From Singulisphaera sp. GP187 (GTDB taxonomy: Bacteria; Planctomycetota; Phycisphaerae; Phycisphaerales; SM1A02), in contig CAMAXY010000025.1 in NCBI GenBank assembly GCA_945862215.1, positions 1 through 38,218 of the forward strand: a stretch of 38,218 nt of DNA, read 5' to 3'. The notes under the pieces are model-generated. The model was not told where the DNA came from. It saw nothing but the letters and a program-made list of their open reading frames with translations, and did no database searches. A program made the translations under genes and the position numbers. This document shows positions 8,166 through 17,226 of the stretch, piece after piece; position 1 is the first letter of the stretch, and every line of letters starts with the position of its first letter.

Positions 8166-9959
8166 TTATGTTGGAGTGACAGTGCTTTTGACGCTGAGTT
8201 CGCGAAGTTGATCATCGCTGATTGGACTTGGCGCTTCGATCATCAGATCTCCGCCAGATTGAGTCTTTGGGAATGCAATCACATCTCGAATATTGTCCGT
8301 ACCGACGACATGCATCACCAGTCGATCAAGTCCGAATGCAATTCCACCGTGCGGAGGTGCGCCGTGGCGAAGTGCAGAAAGCAAGAAGCCAAACTTCGCT
8401 TGCGCTTCTTCATTTGTGAGGCCGATGAGATTGAAAACGCGTTGCTGTACATCCATACGGTGCATACGGATCGAGCCTCCAGCGATTTCGCTTCCGTTGA
8501 GCACTAAGTCATAGCCTGCGGAGAGACATGCTCCGGGATCACTTTCCAAGATTCCAAATTGATCTGGATTTGGACTCGTGAATGGATGGTGAAGTGCGAC
8601 CCATCGCTTGCCTTCATCGTCCCATTCGAACATTGGGAAATCGATGACCCAGAGGAAATTCCACTTTCCTTCTGGAATGAGTTTCAAGTCGTTGGCAATT
8701 CGCAGGCGAAGTTCGCCCATCGTCTTTGTTGCAATATCCCACGAATCTGCGGCAAATAGAACGGCGTCTCCGACTTCAAGTCCAAGTCGTGCTTTCAATT
8801 CTTCTGCAATCGGTCCGATGAACTTCGCGATTCCAGATTCGAAGCCTGCAGCGGTGTACTTCACGACTGGAACGCCGCCAGCGCGGAACGTCTTGACCCA
8901 CTCGCTATAACCGTCGGTCATCTTGCGCGTGAGTTTTTCTGCTCCGCCAGGAATCTTCAGGCATTTCACGACACCAGACTTCCCTGTTGGACTGCGCTTG
9001 GCGAGTGCTTGCTGAAAGACACCGAAATCGCACTTTGCAGCAAGATCTGAAACGTCTTGGATGAAGAGATCGAATCGCGTGTCGGGTCGATCGATGCCAT
9101 ACTTTTCCATTGCATCGATCCAAGTGATGCGAGGCAGAGTTCCGACATCGTATGAAAAAAGTTCTGTCCAAAGACCTGCGACGAAACCACTCATCATGTC
9201 CATGATGTCGGAACGTTCGACGAAACTCATCTCTAAATCGATCTGGCTGAATTCTGCTTGGCGATCTGCGCGCGGATCTTCATCGCGAAGACAGCGACAA
9301 ATTTGAAGGTAACGGTCGCAACCAGCAACCATCAAAATCTGCTTGAAAAGCTGTGGACTTTGCGGAAGGGCGTACCACTGACCTGGATGAAGTCTGCTTG
9401 GAACAACGAAATCACGCGCACCTTCGGGAGTGCTCTTGATCAGCAGCGGTGTTTCGATTTCGAGAAAACGGTGTTGTGCAAAATAATCACGCGTAAATTT
9501 GGTGATGCGCGAACGCGTCTTGAGAATGCTTTGCATGCGCGGACGGCGCAAGTCGATGTATCGATACTTCAGTCTGGTTTCTTCGTTGATCTTGTCTGCG
9601 TCGTGCTCGTCTGGAAGAATGGGCGGTGCTTCTGCTTTATTGAAGATCTCGATTTCCTCTGCAACCAATTCCACTTCGCCGCTGGCAAGTTTGGGATTTG
9701 CACCACCTGTGCGAACGCGAACTGTTCCGCGAACTCCGATCACATCTTCGCGTCGCAATCCCCGAGCGCTGTCAATCAGAGCCGCAGCGCTTGATTCAAT
9801 TCCAAAGACCACCTGGGCGAGACCTTCTTTGTCTCGAAGATCAACAAAGAAAAGTCCTTTCCCTTGTTCTCGGTATGTATTGATCCAACCGCAAAGCGTG
9901 ACAGTTTGTCCTGCATGGGATGGTCGAAGTTCGCCGCAATATTGTGTTCGTTTCAGCAT
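8166..9959 (-). CDS. aspS: Aspartyl-tRNA synthetase, bacterial type
   Basis: It charges tRNA-Asp. The 597-aa protein has the bacterial layout: an anticodon-binding OB fold (1-105), class II motif 2 LRDEDPRADRQ (224-234), an inserted GAD domain (about 290-410), the LHHPFTSP loop (456-463), and motif 3 GLDR (543-546). The frame starts at 9971, but the second Met, at 9959, fits the usual N-terminus (MLKRTQYCGEL) and leaves a purine-rich ribosome site at better spacing. Whether it is discriminating, or also charges tRNA-Asn for an amidotransferase route, cannot be told here. It is divergent from lpxB across a 71-bp gap in which I see no clear promoter. Confidence 0.95.
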   Translation of the reverse strand: MLKRTQYCGELRPSHAGQTVTLCGWINTYREQGKGLFFVDLRDKEGLAQVVFGIESSAAALIDSARGLRREDVIGVRGTVRVRTGGANPKLASGEVELVAEEIEIFNKAEAPPILPDEHDADKINEETRLKYRYIDLRRPRMQSILKTRSRITKFTRDYFAQHRFLEIETPLLIKSTPEGARDFVVPSRLHPGQWYALPQSPQLFKQILMVAGCDRYLQICRCLRDEDPRADRQAEFSQIDLEMSFVERSDIMDMMSGFVAGLWTELFSYDVGTLPRITWIDAMEKYGIDRPDTRFDLFIQDVSDLAAKCDFGVFQQALAKRSPTGKSGVVKCLKIPGGAEKLTRKMTDGYSEWVKTFRAGGVPVVKYTAAGFESGIAKFIGPIAEELKARLGLEVGDAVLFAADSWDIATKTMGELRLRIANDLKLIPEGKWNFLWVIDFPMFEWDDEGKRWVALHHPFTSPNPDQFGILESDPGACLSAGYDLVLNGSEIAGGSIRMHRMDVQQRVFNLIGLTNEEAQAKFGFLLSALRHGAPPHGGIAFGLDRLVMHVVGTDNIRDVIAFPKTQSGGDLMIEAPSPISDDQLRELSVKSTVTPT

Positions 9960-10030
9960 GTTGATTTCCATTTCCTTCGGGTCGGGGATGGTAGCGAGAC
10001 GGCAAATGATTGCGCTGTTAGGCTTCGTCG

Positions 10031-11188
10031 GTGGCAGGAACTGCGCCGATCATTCTCTTCACTGCGTTCGAACCCTCTGGGGATGCGCACGCAGCTCCCG
10101 TCATTCGCGAACTTCGTCGATTGAATCCAGAGTTGCGAATTGTCGCATGGGGAGGCCGTCGCATGGAAGCCGCGGGCGCCGAAATGATGGGCAGAACTGC
10201 GGATGATGGAACGATGGGAATTCCAGCTCTGGACAAGATATTGGCGATTCGAAAAGTTGCCGGCGAGATTGACCGATGGGCTGCGATAAATCAAGTTCTT
10301 GTTCATGTCCCAGTCGATTCACCCGCCGCGAATTTTCCTATGTGCAAGCGAATGAAGAAGCGCGGTGCGCGCGTCGTGCATTTGGTTGCCCCGCAAATGT
10401 GGGCGTGGGGTGGTTGGCGGATTCACAAACTTCGCCGTTTAACGGACCATGTGATTTGTCTCTTGCCCTTTGAAGAAGCGTGGTTTCGTGCGCGTGGAGT
10501 TGATGCAACATTCGTTGGTCATCCAGTGCTCAATGATCCGCATGAAAGCTTTGCGAGTTCGGACGAGTGGAAAGAACCTGCGCAAGGAACCCCCAAAGTC
10601 CTTCTGTTGCCAGGTTCAAGATCAATCGAGGTTGATCGAAACGGTGCTCTCTTACTGGAAATTTTCGCTGCAATTCGGCGCGATTTTCCGCATGCGACTG
10701 CGGTGGTTGCTGCAGCGAGTCCCGTAGTCGCGCAACGATTTGAACAAATCGCAGGAACGCTTCCAGTCGGCACGACATTGATGACCAATGTGATCGATCA
10801 AGCTGCTCAATGGTGCGACTTTGCTGTGGCAGTATCGGGGACAGTCACATTGGATTTGACACGCGCACGCAAACCAGTGATTGGTCTCTATCGCGCAGGA
10901 GCGCTCGCGTGTGTGGGCGCACGAATCATGCTGAAGGCGCCGTATCGGTTGCTGCCGAATATTCTCGCTGGTCGTGAGTTAGTGCCAGAATTCGTCCCAT
11001 ATTCTGGCTCGTCCGAGCCCATTATTGCTGCCGCTTTGAAGATGGCGGGGGATGCGCAGTGGCGTGCGGAAATTTCCAGTGGACTTGATGCAGTCGCTTC
11101 GACCTTTGCTGGTCACGATCCAGGATTGGAATCTGCGCAGGTCATTCTGCGAGTTGCTGGTCTTTCCGCTACACAACATTCAACTTGA
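10031..11188 (+). CDS. lpxB: Lipid-A-disaccharide synthase
   Basis: A GT19 glycosyltransferase that joins UDP-2,3-diacylglucosamine and lipid X to make the lipid A disaccharide at the inner membrane. The 385-aa protein carries the family landmarks: PSGDAHAA (15-22, usually ASGDLHGA), VDSPAANF (95-102), PQMWAWGGWR (121-130), FVGHP (161-165), LPGSR (193-197) and VSGTVTLDLT (268-277). The start is GTG: an in-frame stop at 10019 leaves no earlier start, and the next Met is too far inside. No other lpx genes are adjacent, so it stands apart from the rest of the pathway. Its presence supports an outer membrane with lipid A. Confidence 0.9.
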   Translation: MAGTAPIILFTAFEPSGDAHAAPVIRELRRLNPELRIVAWGGRRMEAAGAEMMGRTADDGTMGIPALDKILAIRKVAGEIDRWAAINQVLVHVPVDSPAANFPMCKRMKKRGARVVHLVAPQMWAWGGWRIHKLRRLTDHVICLLPFEEAWFRARGVDATFVGHPVLNDPHESFASSDEWKEPAQGTPKVLLLPGSRSIEVDRNGALLLEIFAAIRRDFPHATAVVAAASPVVAQRFEQIAGTLPVGTTLMTNVIDQAAQWCDFAVAVSGTVTLDLTRARKPVIGLYRAGALACVGARIMLKAPYRLLPNILAGRELVPEFVPYSGSSEPIIAAALKMAGDAQWRAEISSGLDAVASTFAGHDPGLESAQVILRVAGLSATQHST

Positions 11189-11278
11189 GTATGGAATAAC
11201 GATAGACTGCCAAGACGAAAAATCCCTTGTGGGATCTGAGAGATCATGGAAGGTCAACACTCATTTGGAGAATGTAAA

Positions 11279-12496
11279 ATGAAAAATTCCGCAGTCATCA
11301 TTTCAATTTTTGGTGCTTGCTCTGTTCTGTTTGCGGCTGCGCAAGACTCAAAGGTTGTTGCGCCAGCGAATGGAGGAACTCTCAAGATCATTTCCAGTCT
11401 TCCGCGCACAGGAAGTGCAAACGCCCAGACCAACACGATGGTCAACGGCATCAAGCTCGCCATCGATGAAGTCGGCGGTCAGATTGATGGATGGAAGATT
11501 GCATACGAGGATATGGATGATGCAAGTCCGCAGCGCGGAAACTGGGATCCTGCAGTTGAAGCGCAGAATGCCAATGCAGCTGTCAAGGATAGTGATTGCA
11601 TCGCATATATCGGGACTTTCAATTCTGGCGCAGCGAAGGTTGCGATACCAATTCTCAATCGTGCAGGCCTTGCGATGGTGAGCCCAGCAAATACATATCC
11701 AGGTTTGACTAAGCCAGGTTTTGGTGAAGCGAACGAGCCTCTTGTCTATCGCCCATCAGGCAAGATCAATTATTTTCGCGTTGTCCCCACCGATGATTTA
11801 CAAGGAGTTGAAGCTGCCAACTGGGCGAAAACACTCAAGGCTGGAAAAGTTTTTATCTTGCATGATCGTGAGTTGTACGGAAAAGGGATCGCGGATGTCT
11901 TCCGAAAGCAAGCTGAAAAATTGGGGATCGAAGTCGTCGGGTTTGAGGGAATCGATTCCAAGGCTGCAAATTATCGATCACTCGCCACAAAGGTAAAAGC
12001 GACCAGCCCAGACTTGGTTTATTTCGGAGGAACGACTCAGAGTAATGCTGGACAAGTTGCGAAAGACTTGAGGTCTGGCGGGTATGAAGGAATGTTCATG
12101 GTGCCAGACGGATGCTTTGAACAAGCGTTCATTGAAGCTGCTGGCGCAGCAAATCTGAATGGCAAGACATACATCACCTTTGGCGGATTGCCTGCGGAAA
12201 AAATGACTGGGAAAGGCGCAGAGTTTCGTGACGCATACAAACTGAAGTTCGGCGCGGATCCCGAAGCGTATGCGTCTTATGGATACGAAGCTGCTCGAGT
12301 TGTTTTGCAGGCGATTGCGCAAGCATATACGAAGGATCGAGCTGGAATTCTCGAAGCGATTTCTGCCACGACAGGTTTCAACGGCGTGCTGGGAAAGTGG
12401 AGTTTCGACGCAAACGGTGATACATCAAGTCGTGTGATGAGTGGACAGACAGTGCAAGATGGCAAATTTGTGTTTGTCAAAGTTTTGGGAAATTGA
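11279..12496 (+). CDS. livJ: ABC transporter substrate-binding protein, branched-chain amino acid type
   Basis: This is the periplasmic binding component of the Liv system that follows. The 405-aa protein has a signal peptide (MKNSAVIISIFGACSVLFAAA) and a type I periplasmic-binding fold (Peripla_BP_6), opening with LKIISSLPRTGSA and including VNGIKLAIDEVGG, AYIGTFNSGAAKVAIPI and YASYGYEAARV. The start at 11279 has GGAG 8 bases upstream (11267-11270) and begins directly with the signal peptide; the frame itself opens at 11246. The bound ligand cannot be fixed from sequence: leucine/isoleucine/valine, other amino acids, amides or urea are all known for this family. The last bases overlap the possible TTG start of livH. 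Confidence 0.9.
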   Translation: MKNSAVIISIFGACSVLFAAAQDSKVVAPANGGTLKIISSLPRTGSANAQTNTMVNGIKLAIDEVGGQIDGWKIAYEDMDDASPQRGNWDPAVEAQNANAAVKDSDCIAYIGTFNSGAAKVAIPILNRAGLAMVSPANTYPGLTKPGFGEANEPLVYRPSGKINYFRVVPTDDLQGVEAANWAKTLKAGKVFILHDRELYGKGIADVFRKQAEKLGIEVVGFEGIDSKAANYRSLATKVKATSPDLVYFGGTTQSNAGQVAKDLRSGGYEGMFMVPDGCFEQAFIEAAGAANLNGKTYITFGGLPAEKMTGKGAEFRDAYKLKFGADPEAYASYGYEAARVVLQAIAQAYTKDRAGILEAISATTGFNGVLGKWSFDANGDTSSRVMSGQTVQDGKFVFVKVLGN

Positions 12497-12510
12497 TATC
12501 GCCGATTCCC

Positions 12511-13467
12511 ATGCTTGACTTCGAAGTCTTTTCGCAACAGCTGATCACAGGCCTTTCAAATGGCATGATCATCGCCTTGATCGCCATCGGATACACGATG
12601 GTGTATGGCATCATCGAGTTGATCAATTTCGCCCACGGCGATGTTTTTATGCTCGGTGCATTTCTCGCATTGACATTATTGGGCGCACTGGGAATGGAAG
12701 CGTGGGGGCCTTCGGGTCAGGTCTTTGGAGTTGCGTTGATGCTTATTGGCAGCGCCGTATTTTGCGGTGGGTTGAATTGGTCCCTTGATCGTTTGGCCTA
12801 TCGCGCGCTTCGAAAATCATCCAAGTTGTCACTGCTCGTTTCTGCCATCGGATGTTCTTTCGTATGCATGAATCTTGGTTTGTTCTGGGGCGGCGCTCCG
12901 ATGACGGTGTTTGCAAACGGGAATTCTGCTGCAGCGCCAAAGAATTTTCCGGCGATCATTCCGCAAATCAATTTATTGGGTGATGGTTTCCTTCGCATTA
13001 CACCAGCGGATCTGTTGGTATTTACAGTCACAATCCCGCTGATGGTTGGACTGACATTTATGGTCAAGCGAACGCGTTTGGGACGTGCGATGCGAGCCGT
13101 TGCGCAGGATCCAACCGCAGCATCTCTGATGGGTATTCCCGTTGACCGTGTCATCGGCGCCACTTTTTTTATTGGGGGTGCGCTCGGCGGTTTCGCCAGT
13201 GTGATTTATTCACTCTATAACAATACGATCGGTTTTCAAATGGGCACGCGAGCCGGATTGGACGCATTCACTGCAGCAGTGCTTGGCGGTATCGGCAGTT
13301 TGCCAGGCGCAGTCCTCGGTGGGTTGACAATCGGTTGCGTGCGATCGATGAGTGATCAATATCTCGAGACACGATGGACGAACACGATCGTCTTTTGCAT
13401 TCTTGTGTTGATCTTGATCTTTCGTCCCAACGGACTTCTTGGATCGACACGCAGGGAGAAAGTCTGA
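12511..13467 (+). CDS. livH: Branched-chain amino acid-type ABC permease LivH
   Basis: One of the two membrane subunits. The 318-aa protein has the family pattern of about eight hydrophobic helices, with LINFAHGDVFMLGAF near the N-terminus and GGIGSLPGAVLGGL before the last helices. A TTG at 12493, overlapping the livJ stop, would add six residues. The ATG at 12511 is chosen because it is the first standard start, but neither has a strong ribosome site. Three bases separate its stop from livM. Confidence 0.92.
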   Translation: MLDFEVFSQQLITGLSNGMIIALIAIGYTMVYGIIELINFAHGDVFMLGAFLALTLLGALGMEAWGPSGQVFGVALMLIGSAVFCGGLNWSLDRLAYRALRKSSKLSLLVSAIGCSFVCMNLGLFWGGAPMTVFANGNSAAAPKNFPAIIPQINLLGDGFLRITPADLLVFTVTIPLMVGLTFMVKRTRLGRAMRAVAQDPTAASLMGIPVDRVIGATFFIGGALGGFASVIYSLYNNTIGFQMGTRAGLDAFTAAVLGGIGSLPGAVLGGLTIGCVRSMSDQYLETRWTNTIVFCILVLILIFRPNGLLGSTRREKV

Positions 13468-13469
13468 CG

Positions 13470-14486
13470 ATGCGCTGGCGACCCGGTCCTATCTTCATCA
13501 TTCTTGCTTTGGCAGCGTTGCTTCCACTTCTTGATGTGGTATTGCCGCCCAAAATGCAACTTTGTGAAGCAGTTCGCGGAGTGTTTCTTTATGCAATTCT
13601 TGCGCTTGGACTGAATGTGGTCACTGGATATGCGGGCTTACTGAATCTTGGAATCGCTGCATTTATGGCGATTGGCGCATACTCCTTCGGCATTCTCACC
13701 TGCGAGATTTATCCATTTCAACTTGGATTCTGGCCCGCGCTCGCGCTGACAATTCCCATCGGAGCATTCGCTGGCTTTATCTTGGGCGCACCAACACTGG
13801 GATTGCGTGGCGACTATCTCGCCATCGTGACTCTGGGCTTTGGAGAGATTGTCCAAGATGTCTTGAAGAATCTTGATGTGGTGACGAAAGGAACGCAAGG
13901 GATCAATCCGCTGCCAGCACCAACCTTTGGTGGCAGCGAATGGACCGCAGAGGATGAGTACAAGTGGTACTACTTATTCTTCGCTCTCTTGGTTTTGACT
14001 GTGATTGCGGTGCGTAATTTGGAACGCTCGCGTTTAGGGCGTGCATGGTTCAGTATTCGCGAAGATGAAATTGCTTCACGCTCGATGGGAATTCGAGTCG
14101 AGCGAACCAAATTGATTGCATTTGCGACCGCTGCGGCGATTGCGGCATTCGCTGGTGGACTCTCCGCAAGCGTCCTGAGTTCCACTGGGGAACCAAGTAA
14201 TTATGACTTTCAAATTTCCATTCTTGCTTTGTGCATAGTGATCGTTGGTGGCATCGGAAGCATTGCAGGAGTGCTTGTTGGAGCGTTGGTCATGGTTGGT
14301 TTGAATTCGATTGTTCTCGTGAAGGCGACTGCATGGATGGCTGCAAATGGAATTGGCAGTCAAGGAAATGTCTTGCTTTCCCCGAACAATTGGAAGTTCT
14401 TGATCTTTGGTCTCGCATTGATCTTGGCGGTGCGATTGAAGCCAAACGGATTGATCCCACCGCGAATCGAGAGGGCGAAGCAATGA
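13470..14486 (+). CDS. livM: Branched-chain amino acid-type ABC permease LivM
   Basis: Second membrane subunit, pairing with LivH. The 338-aa protein is strongly hydrophobic and carries the conserved GYAGLLNLGIAAFMAIGAYS, the GLRGDYLAIVTLGFGEI segment and GGIGSIAGVLVGA. The start at 13470 is preceded by AGGGAGA (13453-13459) at suitable spacing, whereas the longer frame from 13374 overlaps the end of livH and encodes nothing typical. Its stop overlaps the livG start as ATGA. Confidence 0.93.
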   Translation: MRWRPGPIFIILALAALLPLLDVVLPPKMQLCEAVRGVFLYAILALGLNVVTGYAGLLNLGIAAFMAIGAYSFGILTCEIYPFQLGFWPALALTIPIGAFAGFILGAPTLGLRGDYLAIVTLGFGEIVQDVLKNLDVVTKGTQGINPLPAPTFGGSEWTAEDEYKWYYLFFALLVLTVIAVRNLERSRLGRAWFSIREDEIASRSMGIRVERTKLIAFATAAAIAAFAGGLSASVLSSTGEPSNYDFQISILALCIVIVGGIGSIAGVLVGALVMVGLNSIVLVKATAWMAANGIGSQGNVLLSPNNWKFLIFGLALILAVRLKPNGLIPPRIERAKQ

Positions 14487-15517
14487 GCGTCCTTCGAGCC
14501 GACGGGGTTACTGTCAAATTCGGTGGGTTAGTTGCAGTGCAAGACGTTCATTTCACAGTCAAGCAAGGCGAGATCTATGCCGTCATCGGCCCCAACGGAG
14601 CAGGGAAGACAACATTGTTTAATGCCGTGACAGGGATCTATGCGCCCACAGAAGGTCATGTTGAATTCAATGGGCGAGAGATTGTGGAACCGCTGACTGG
14701 GTGGGTCATTTTTAAATTTGCATGTGCGTTTTTCGCAGTGGGTATTTTTACGCTTGTCGGTCTCAATGTTGAAACAATCTGGACGGCAGTGATCATTGAT
14801 AACTATAAATATGATCAACCATTTCCATGGTCCGTTGCCGCTACGAGTTGGTACTCGACGATTTGGAGTTTGCCGCTTGTAAAAAACCTCTTGCCACTTT
14901 TGATTGGCGGAGGAATTGGAGTTGGTGCGGCTGCTGTGAGTTGGTCGCGTGGGCGCAGAGCGCCAGACCATATCGCACGATCGGGAGTTGCCAGAACCTT
15001 TCAGAACATTCGCCTTTTTAATGAATTGAGCCTGATCCAGAATGTTCTCGTGGGTATGGATTACAGAATGAAAACAGGATTCATGAGCGCGCTTTTTCGG
15101 CTTCCAAGGTTCTATCGAGAACGAAGAGAATTCCACGAATCAGCAAAGAAATTGCTCGATTTTGTTGGGTTGGGCGATCGCGCGGAACAAGCCGCTGGCA
15201 GTTTGCCGTATGGATTTCGCCGGAGGTTGGAAATTGCTCGTGCCCTCGGAGGAAAACCAACCATCATTTTGCTTGACGAGCCCGCGGCAGGAATGAATCC
15301 ATCTGAAGTTGTTGGATTGATGGCGCTCATTCGAAGAGTTCGTGATGCTGGAACAACTGTGGTCTTGATCGAACACCATATGCGACTGGTGATGGGAGTC
15401 TCTGATCGAATTCTGGTGCTCCAATATGGAAAGCAAATTGCTGAAGGCATTCCAGAGGAGATTCGTGTGAATCCAAAAATCATCGAGGCCTATCTCGGCT
15501 CGGAGGATCACGGATGA
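14483..15517 (+). CDS. livG: Liv-type ABC ATPase LivG with an internal two-helix membrane insertion
   Basis: One of the two ATPases powering the transporter. Walker A GPNGAGKTT (36-44), Q-loop TFQNIRLF (172-179), signature-like LPYGFRRRLEIARAL (241-255), Walker B IILLDEPAAG (261-270) and the H-switch LIEHH (295-299) are all present, so it should be active. At 344 residues it is about 90 longer than the usual 250-260. The excess is one block, residues 74-157, between the EFNGREIVEPLTG strand and the PDHIARSGVARTF helix. It contains two hydrophobic stretches (74-95 and 133-154) joined by a polar loop rich in Trp, Tyr and Pro. The insertion is in frame with intact flanks, so it is not a sequencing artefact of one or two bases. 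The start overlaps the livM stop. Confidence 0.92.
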   Translation: MSVLRADGVTVKFGGLVAVQDVHFTVKQGEIYAVIGPNGAGKTTLFNAVTGIYAPTEGHVEFNGREIVEPLTGWVIFKFACAFFAVGIFTLVGLNVETIWTAVIIDNYKYDQPFPWSVAATSWYSTIWSLPLVKNLLPLLIGGGIGVGAAAVSWSRGRRAPDHIARSGVARTFQNIRLFNELSLIQNVLVGMDYRMKTGFMSALFRLPRFYRERREFHESAKKLLDFVGLGDRAEQAAGSLPYGFRRRLEIARALGGKPTIILLDEPAAGMNPSEVVGLMALIRRVRDAGTTVVLIEHHMRLVMGVSDRILVLQYGKQIAEGIPEEIRVNPKIIEAYLGSEDHG

Positions 15518-16230
15518 GCGAGTCACTGCTTGAGGTTCGAAATCTACATACTGGGTATGGACCGATCGAGGTCTTGCGTGGAGTCTCCTTGCGCGTGGCC
15601 GATGGAGAAATTGTCTCGATCATCGGATCCAACGGAGCAGGCAAGAGCACAACACTTATGTCGATCAGTCAGGTGATCGAACCTCGCAGTGGTGATGTTC
15701 GCTTCGCAGGCGAGTCGATCCTTGGACTTCGTCCAGACGAAGTCATCCGCCGCGGCTTGGTTCAAGTTCCAGAAGGTCGTCGCGTTTTTCCAAGAATGAC
15801 CGTACTGGAAAATCTGATGATGGGCGCATATTTGCGCAATGACACTGCGGGTGTCGCGCAAGATCTTGGCAAGGTGTACGAGCTTTTCTCGGTTCTTAAG
15901 GAACGGGGGAGTCAAATTGCAGGCACGCTTTCGGGAGGCGAACAACAAATGCTTGCGATTGGCCGCGCTCTGCTCAGCAAGCCGCGACTTTTGATGATGG
16001 ATGAACCCTCCATGGGTATCGCGCCCATTCTTGTCTCAAGAATTTTTGCGGCAATTCGGCAGTTGAACAGTGAGGGTCTGACTGTGCTACTCGTCGAGCA
16101 GAACGCAAGAGCCGCATTGGGGCTCTCGGCTCGAGGCTATGTTCTGGAAACAGGGTCGATTGGATTCGAAGGTCCATCCAGCGAACTTCTCAGTGATCCA
16201 AGAATTCGAAGTGCGTATTTGGGCGACTAA
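15514..16230 (+). CDS. livF: Liv-type ABC ATPase LivF
   Basis: The second ATPase subunit, last gene of the liv operon. The 238-aa protein is of normal length and complete: Walker A GSNGAGKST, Q-loop region VPEGRRVFPRMTVLENLMMGAY, signature LSGGEQQMLAIGRAL, Walker B LLMMDEPSMGIAP and the switch VLLVEQNARAAL. The VPEGR element is typical of LivF and distinguishes it from LivG. Unlike the neighbouring LivG it has no membrane insertion. Its ATG overlaps the livG stop (ATGA). It converges with the minus-strand hypothetical gene; the 23-base gap contains no recognisable terminator. Confidence 0.95.
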   Translation: MSESLLEVRNLHTGYGPIEVLRGVSLRVADGEIVSIIGSNGAGKSTTLMSISQVIEPRSGDVRFAGESILGLRPDEVIRRGLVQVPEGRRVFPRMTVLENLMMGAYLRNDTAGVAQDLGKVYELFSVLKERGSQIAGTLSGGEQQMLAIGRALLSKPRLLMMDEPSMGIAPILVSRIFAAIRQLNSEGLTVLLVEQNARAALGLSARGYVLETGSIGFEGPSSELLSDPRIRSAYLGD

Positions 16231-16253
16231 GAAAAGACACAGCCCAAATCAAA

Positions 16254-17216
16254 TCACCACTCGTCGATTGCAGTCAGATGAACTTCTGGTTTTTTGCGCC
16301 GCATATCCAACTCCGTCATTTCGTCTGGTCGTTCATCAAATGCAACGCGGTCAACTGAGAAGAAACCCTCAAAGCTCCACTCCGGCATGTTTTCTTCGAC
16401 ATGATCATTTACGAGCCGTTCCATTTCTGCAAGGCTTCCCGCTGTCGCCCAGACTGTGATGTATGCGCCTTTTCCACGGCGATCTTGGCGTACCGCAAGA
16501 ATGATTGCATGCCAGAGCACCATTCCAAGTCGGCGTCCACTTTCATCAACGTTCGCATCGGGATCAACATCCAATTCAAGTCCCCACGCTTCGCGAAGTT
16601 GCAGGAGAATTTCATCTAAGTCCGGACTCTGATCATCTTCCGTCCGCAACACTTCCCGCAATTGCGATGGAGGTTCAGGTGAATGATCAAGATCATGTGG
16701 CCATGTTTCCAAGACTTCTCGAAGTCCATGCCGAGCGAGCATCTGTTCGACTTCCCGACGCATATTGATTGGCACATTGATCAAGAGACCCTTCCACGTG
16801 TCTAAGAAAATTTCGACAAATGGCTGCTCTGCATTTGCGCCAGCTCCGATGGAACCGTCTTCGAGAAGCAGAGGTTCGAAGCGTTTCCAGACTTTCAGAA
16901 AGTCATCAGTTGGAATCATTTCTGATCCGAGATAAATATCCAGCGCGCGGTATGCATCTCGCGAGCCAATCTCGACAATGGGCACGACCTCTGCAGGAAG
17001 AAAATCAAATGCATCGCGGATGACCGCACTCAACCGATCATGACTGAGCACAATGTGAAACGCATATGTGTCAGGGTCGCCATCATCGCCTGGCGTGTAT
17101 TCGAGCGTGTATCCCTGCTTAGGTGCAGGCAGCGAAATCGGTTCGATCCCAAGGGGGAATTGATATCCCTCAACTTCGGAGCGCTTCAGATCATGGCGTA
17201 ATTCATACTCGCGCAT
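16254..17216 (-). CDS. Conserved hypothetical protein, acidic, cytoplasmic
   Basis: I do not recognise this 320-aa protein. It has no signal peptide or membrane helix and is rich in Asp and Glu, with an acidic middle (residues about 170-230, including TEDDQSPDLDEIL). The ATG at 17216 (MREYELRHDLKRSEVEGYQF) is chosen because the frame upstream to 17492 lies wholly inside the ykgJ gene in another frame. Ten bases separate it from that gene's stop, so it is probably the last gene of the unit running from rpoB/rpoC. Its position behind two cysteine-cluster proteins gives no clear functional hint. Confidence 0.7.
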   Translation of the reverse strand: MREYELRHDLKRSEVEGYQFPLGIEPISLPAPKQGYTLEYTPGDDGDPDTYAFHIVLSHDRLSAVIRDAFDFLPAEVVPIVEIGSRDAYRALDIYLGSEMIPTDDFLKVWKRFEPLLLEDGSIGAGANAEQPFVEIFLDTWKGLLINVPINMRREVEQMLARHGLREVLETWPHDLDHSPEPPSQLREVLRTEDDQSPDLDEILLQLREAWGLELDVDPDANVDESGRRLGMVLWHAIILAVRQDRRGKGAYITVWATAGSLAEMERLVNDHVEENMPEWSFEGFFSVDRVAFDERPDEMTELDMRRKKPEVHLTAIDEW

Positions 17217-17226
17217 AATGCCAATG

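Noticed and set aside
11222..11235. Hairpin atccc-ttgt-gggat between lpxB and livJ as a terminator
   Set aside because: Five-pair stem with no U-tract in the plus direction; too weak.
14702..14953. LivG insert as a frameshift or misassembly
   Set aside because: Both flanks are in the same frame and match LivG, the insert is open throughout with similar base use, and the start and stop overlap neighbours as in the rest of the operon.
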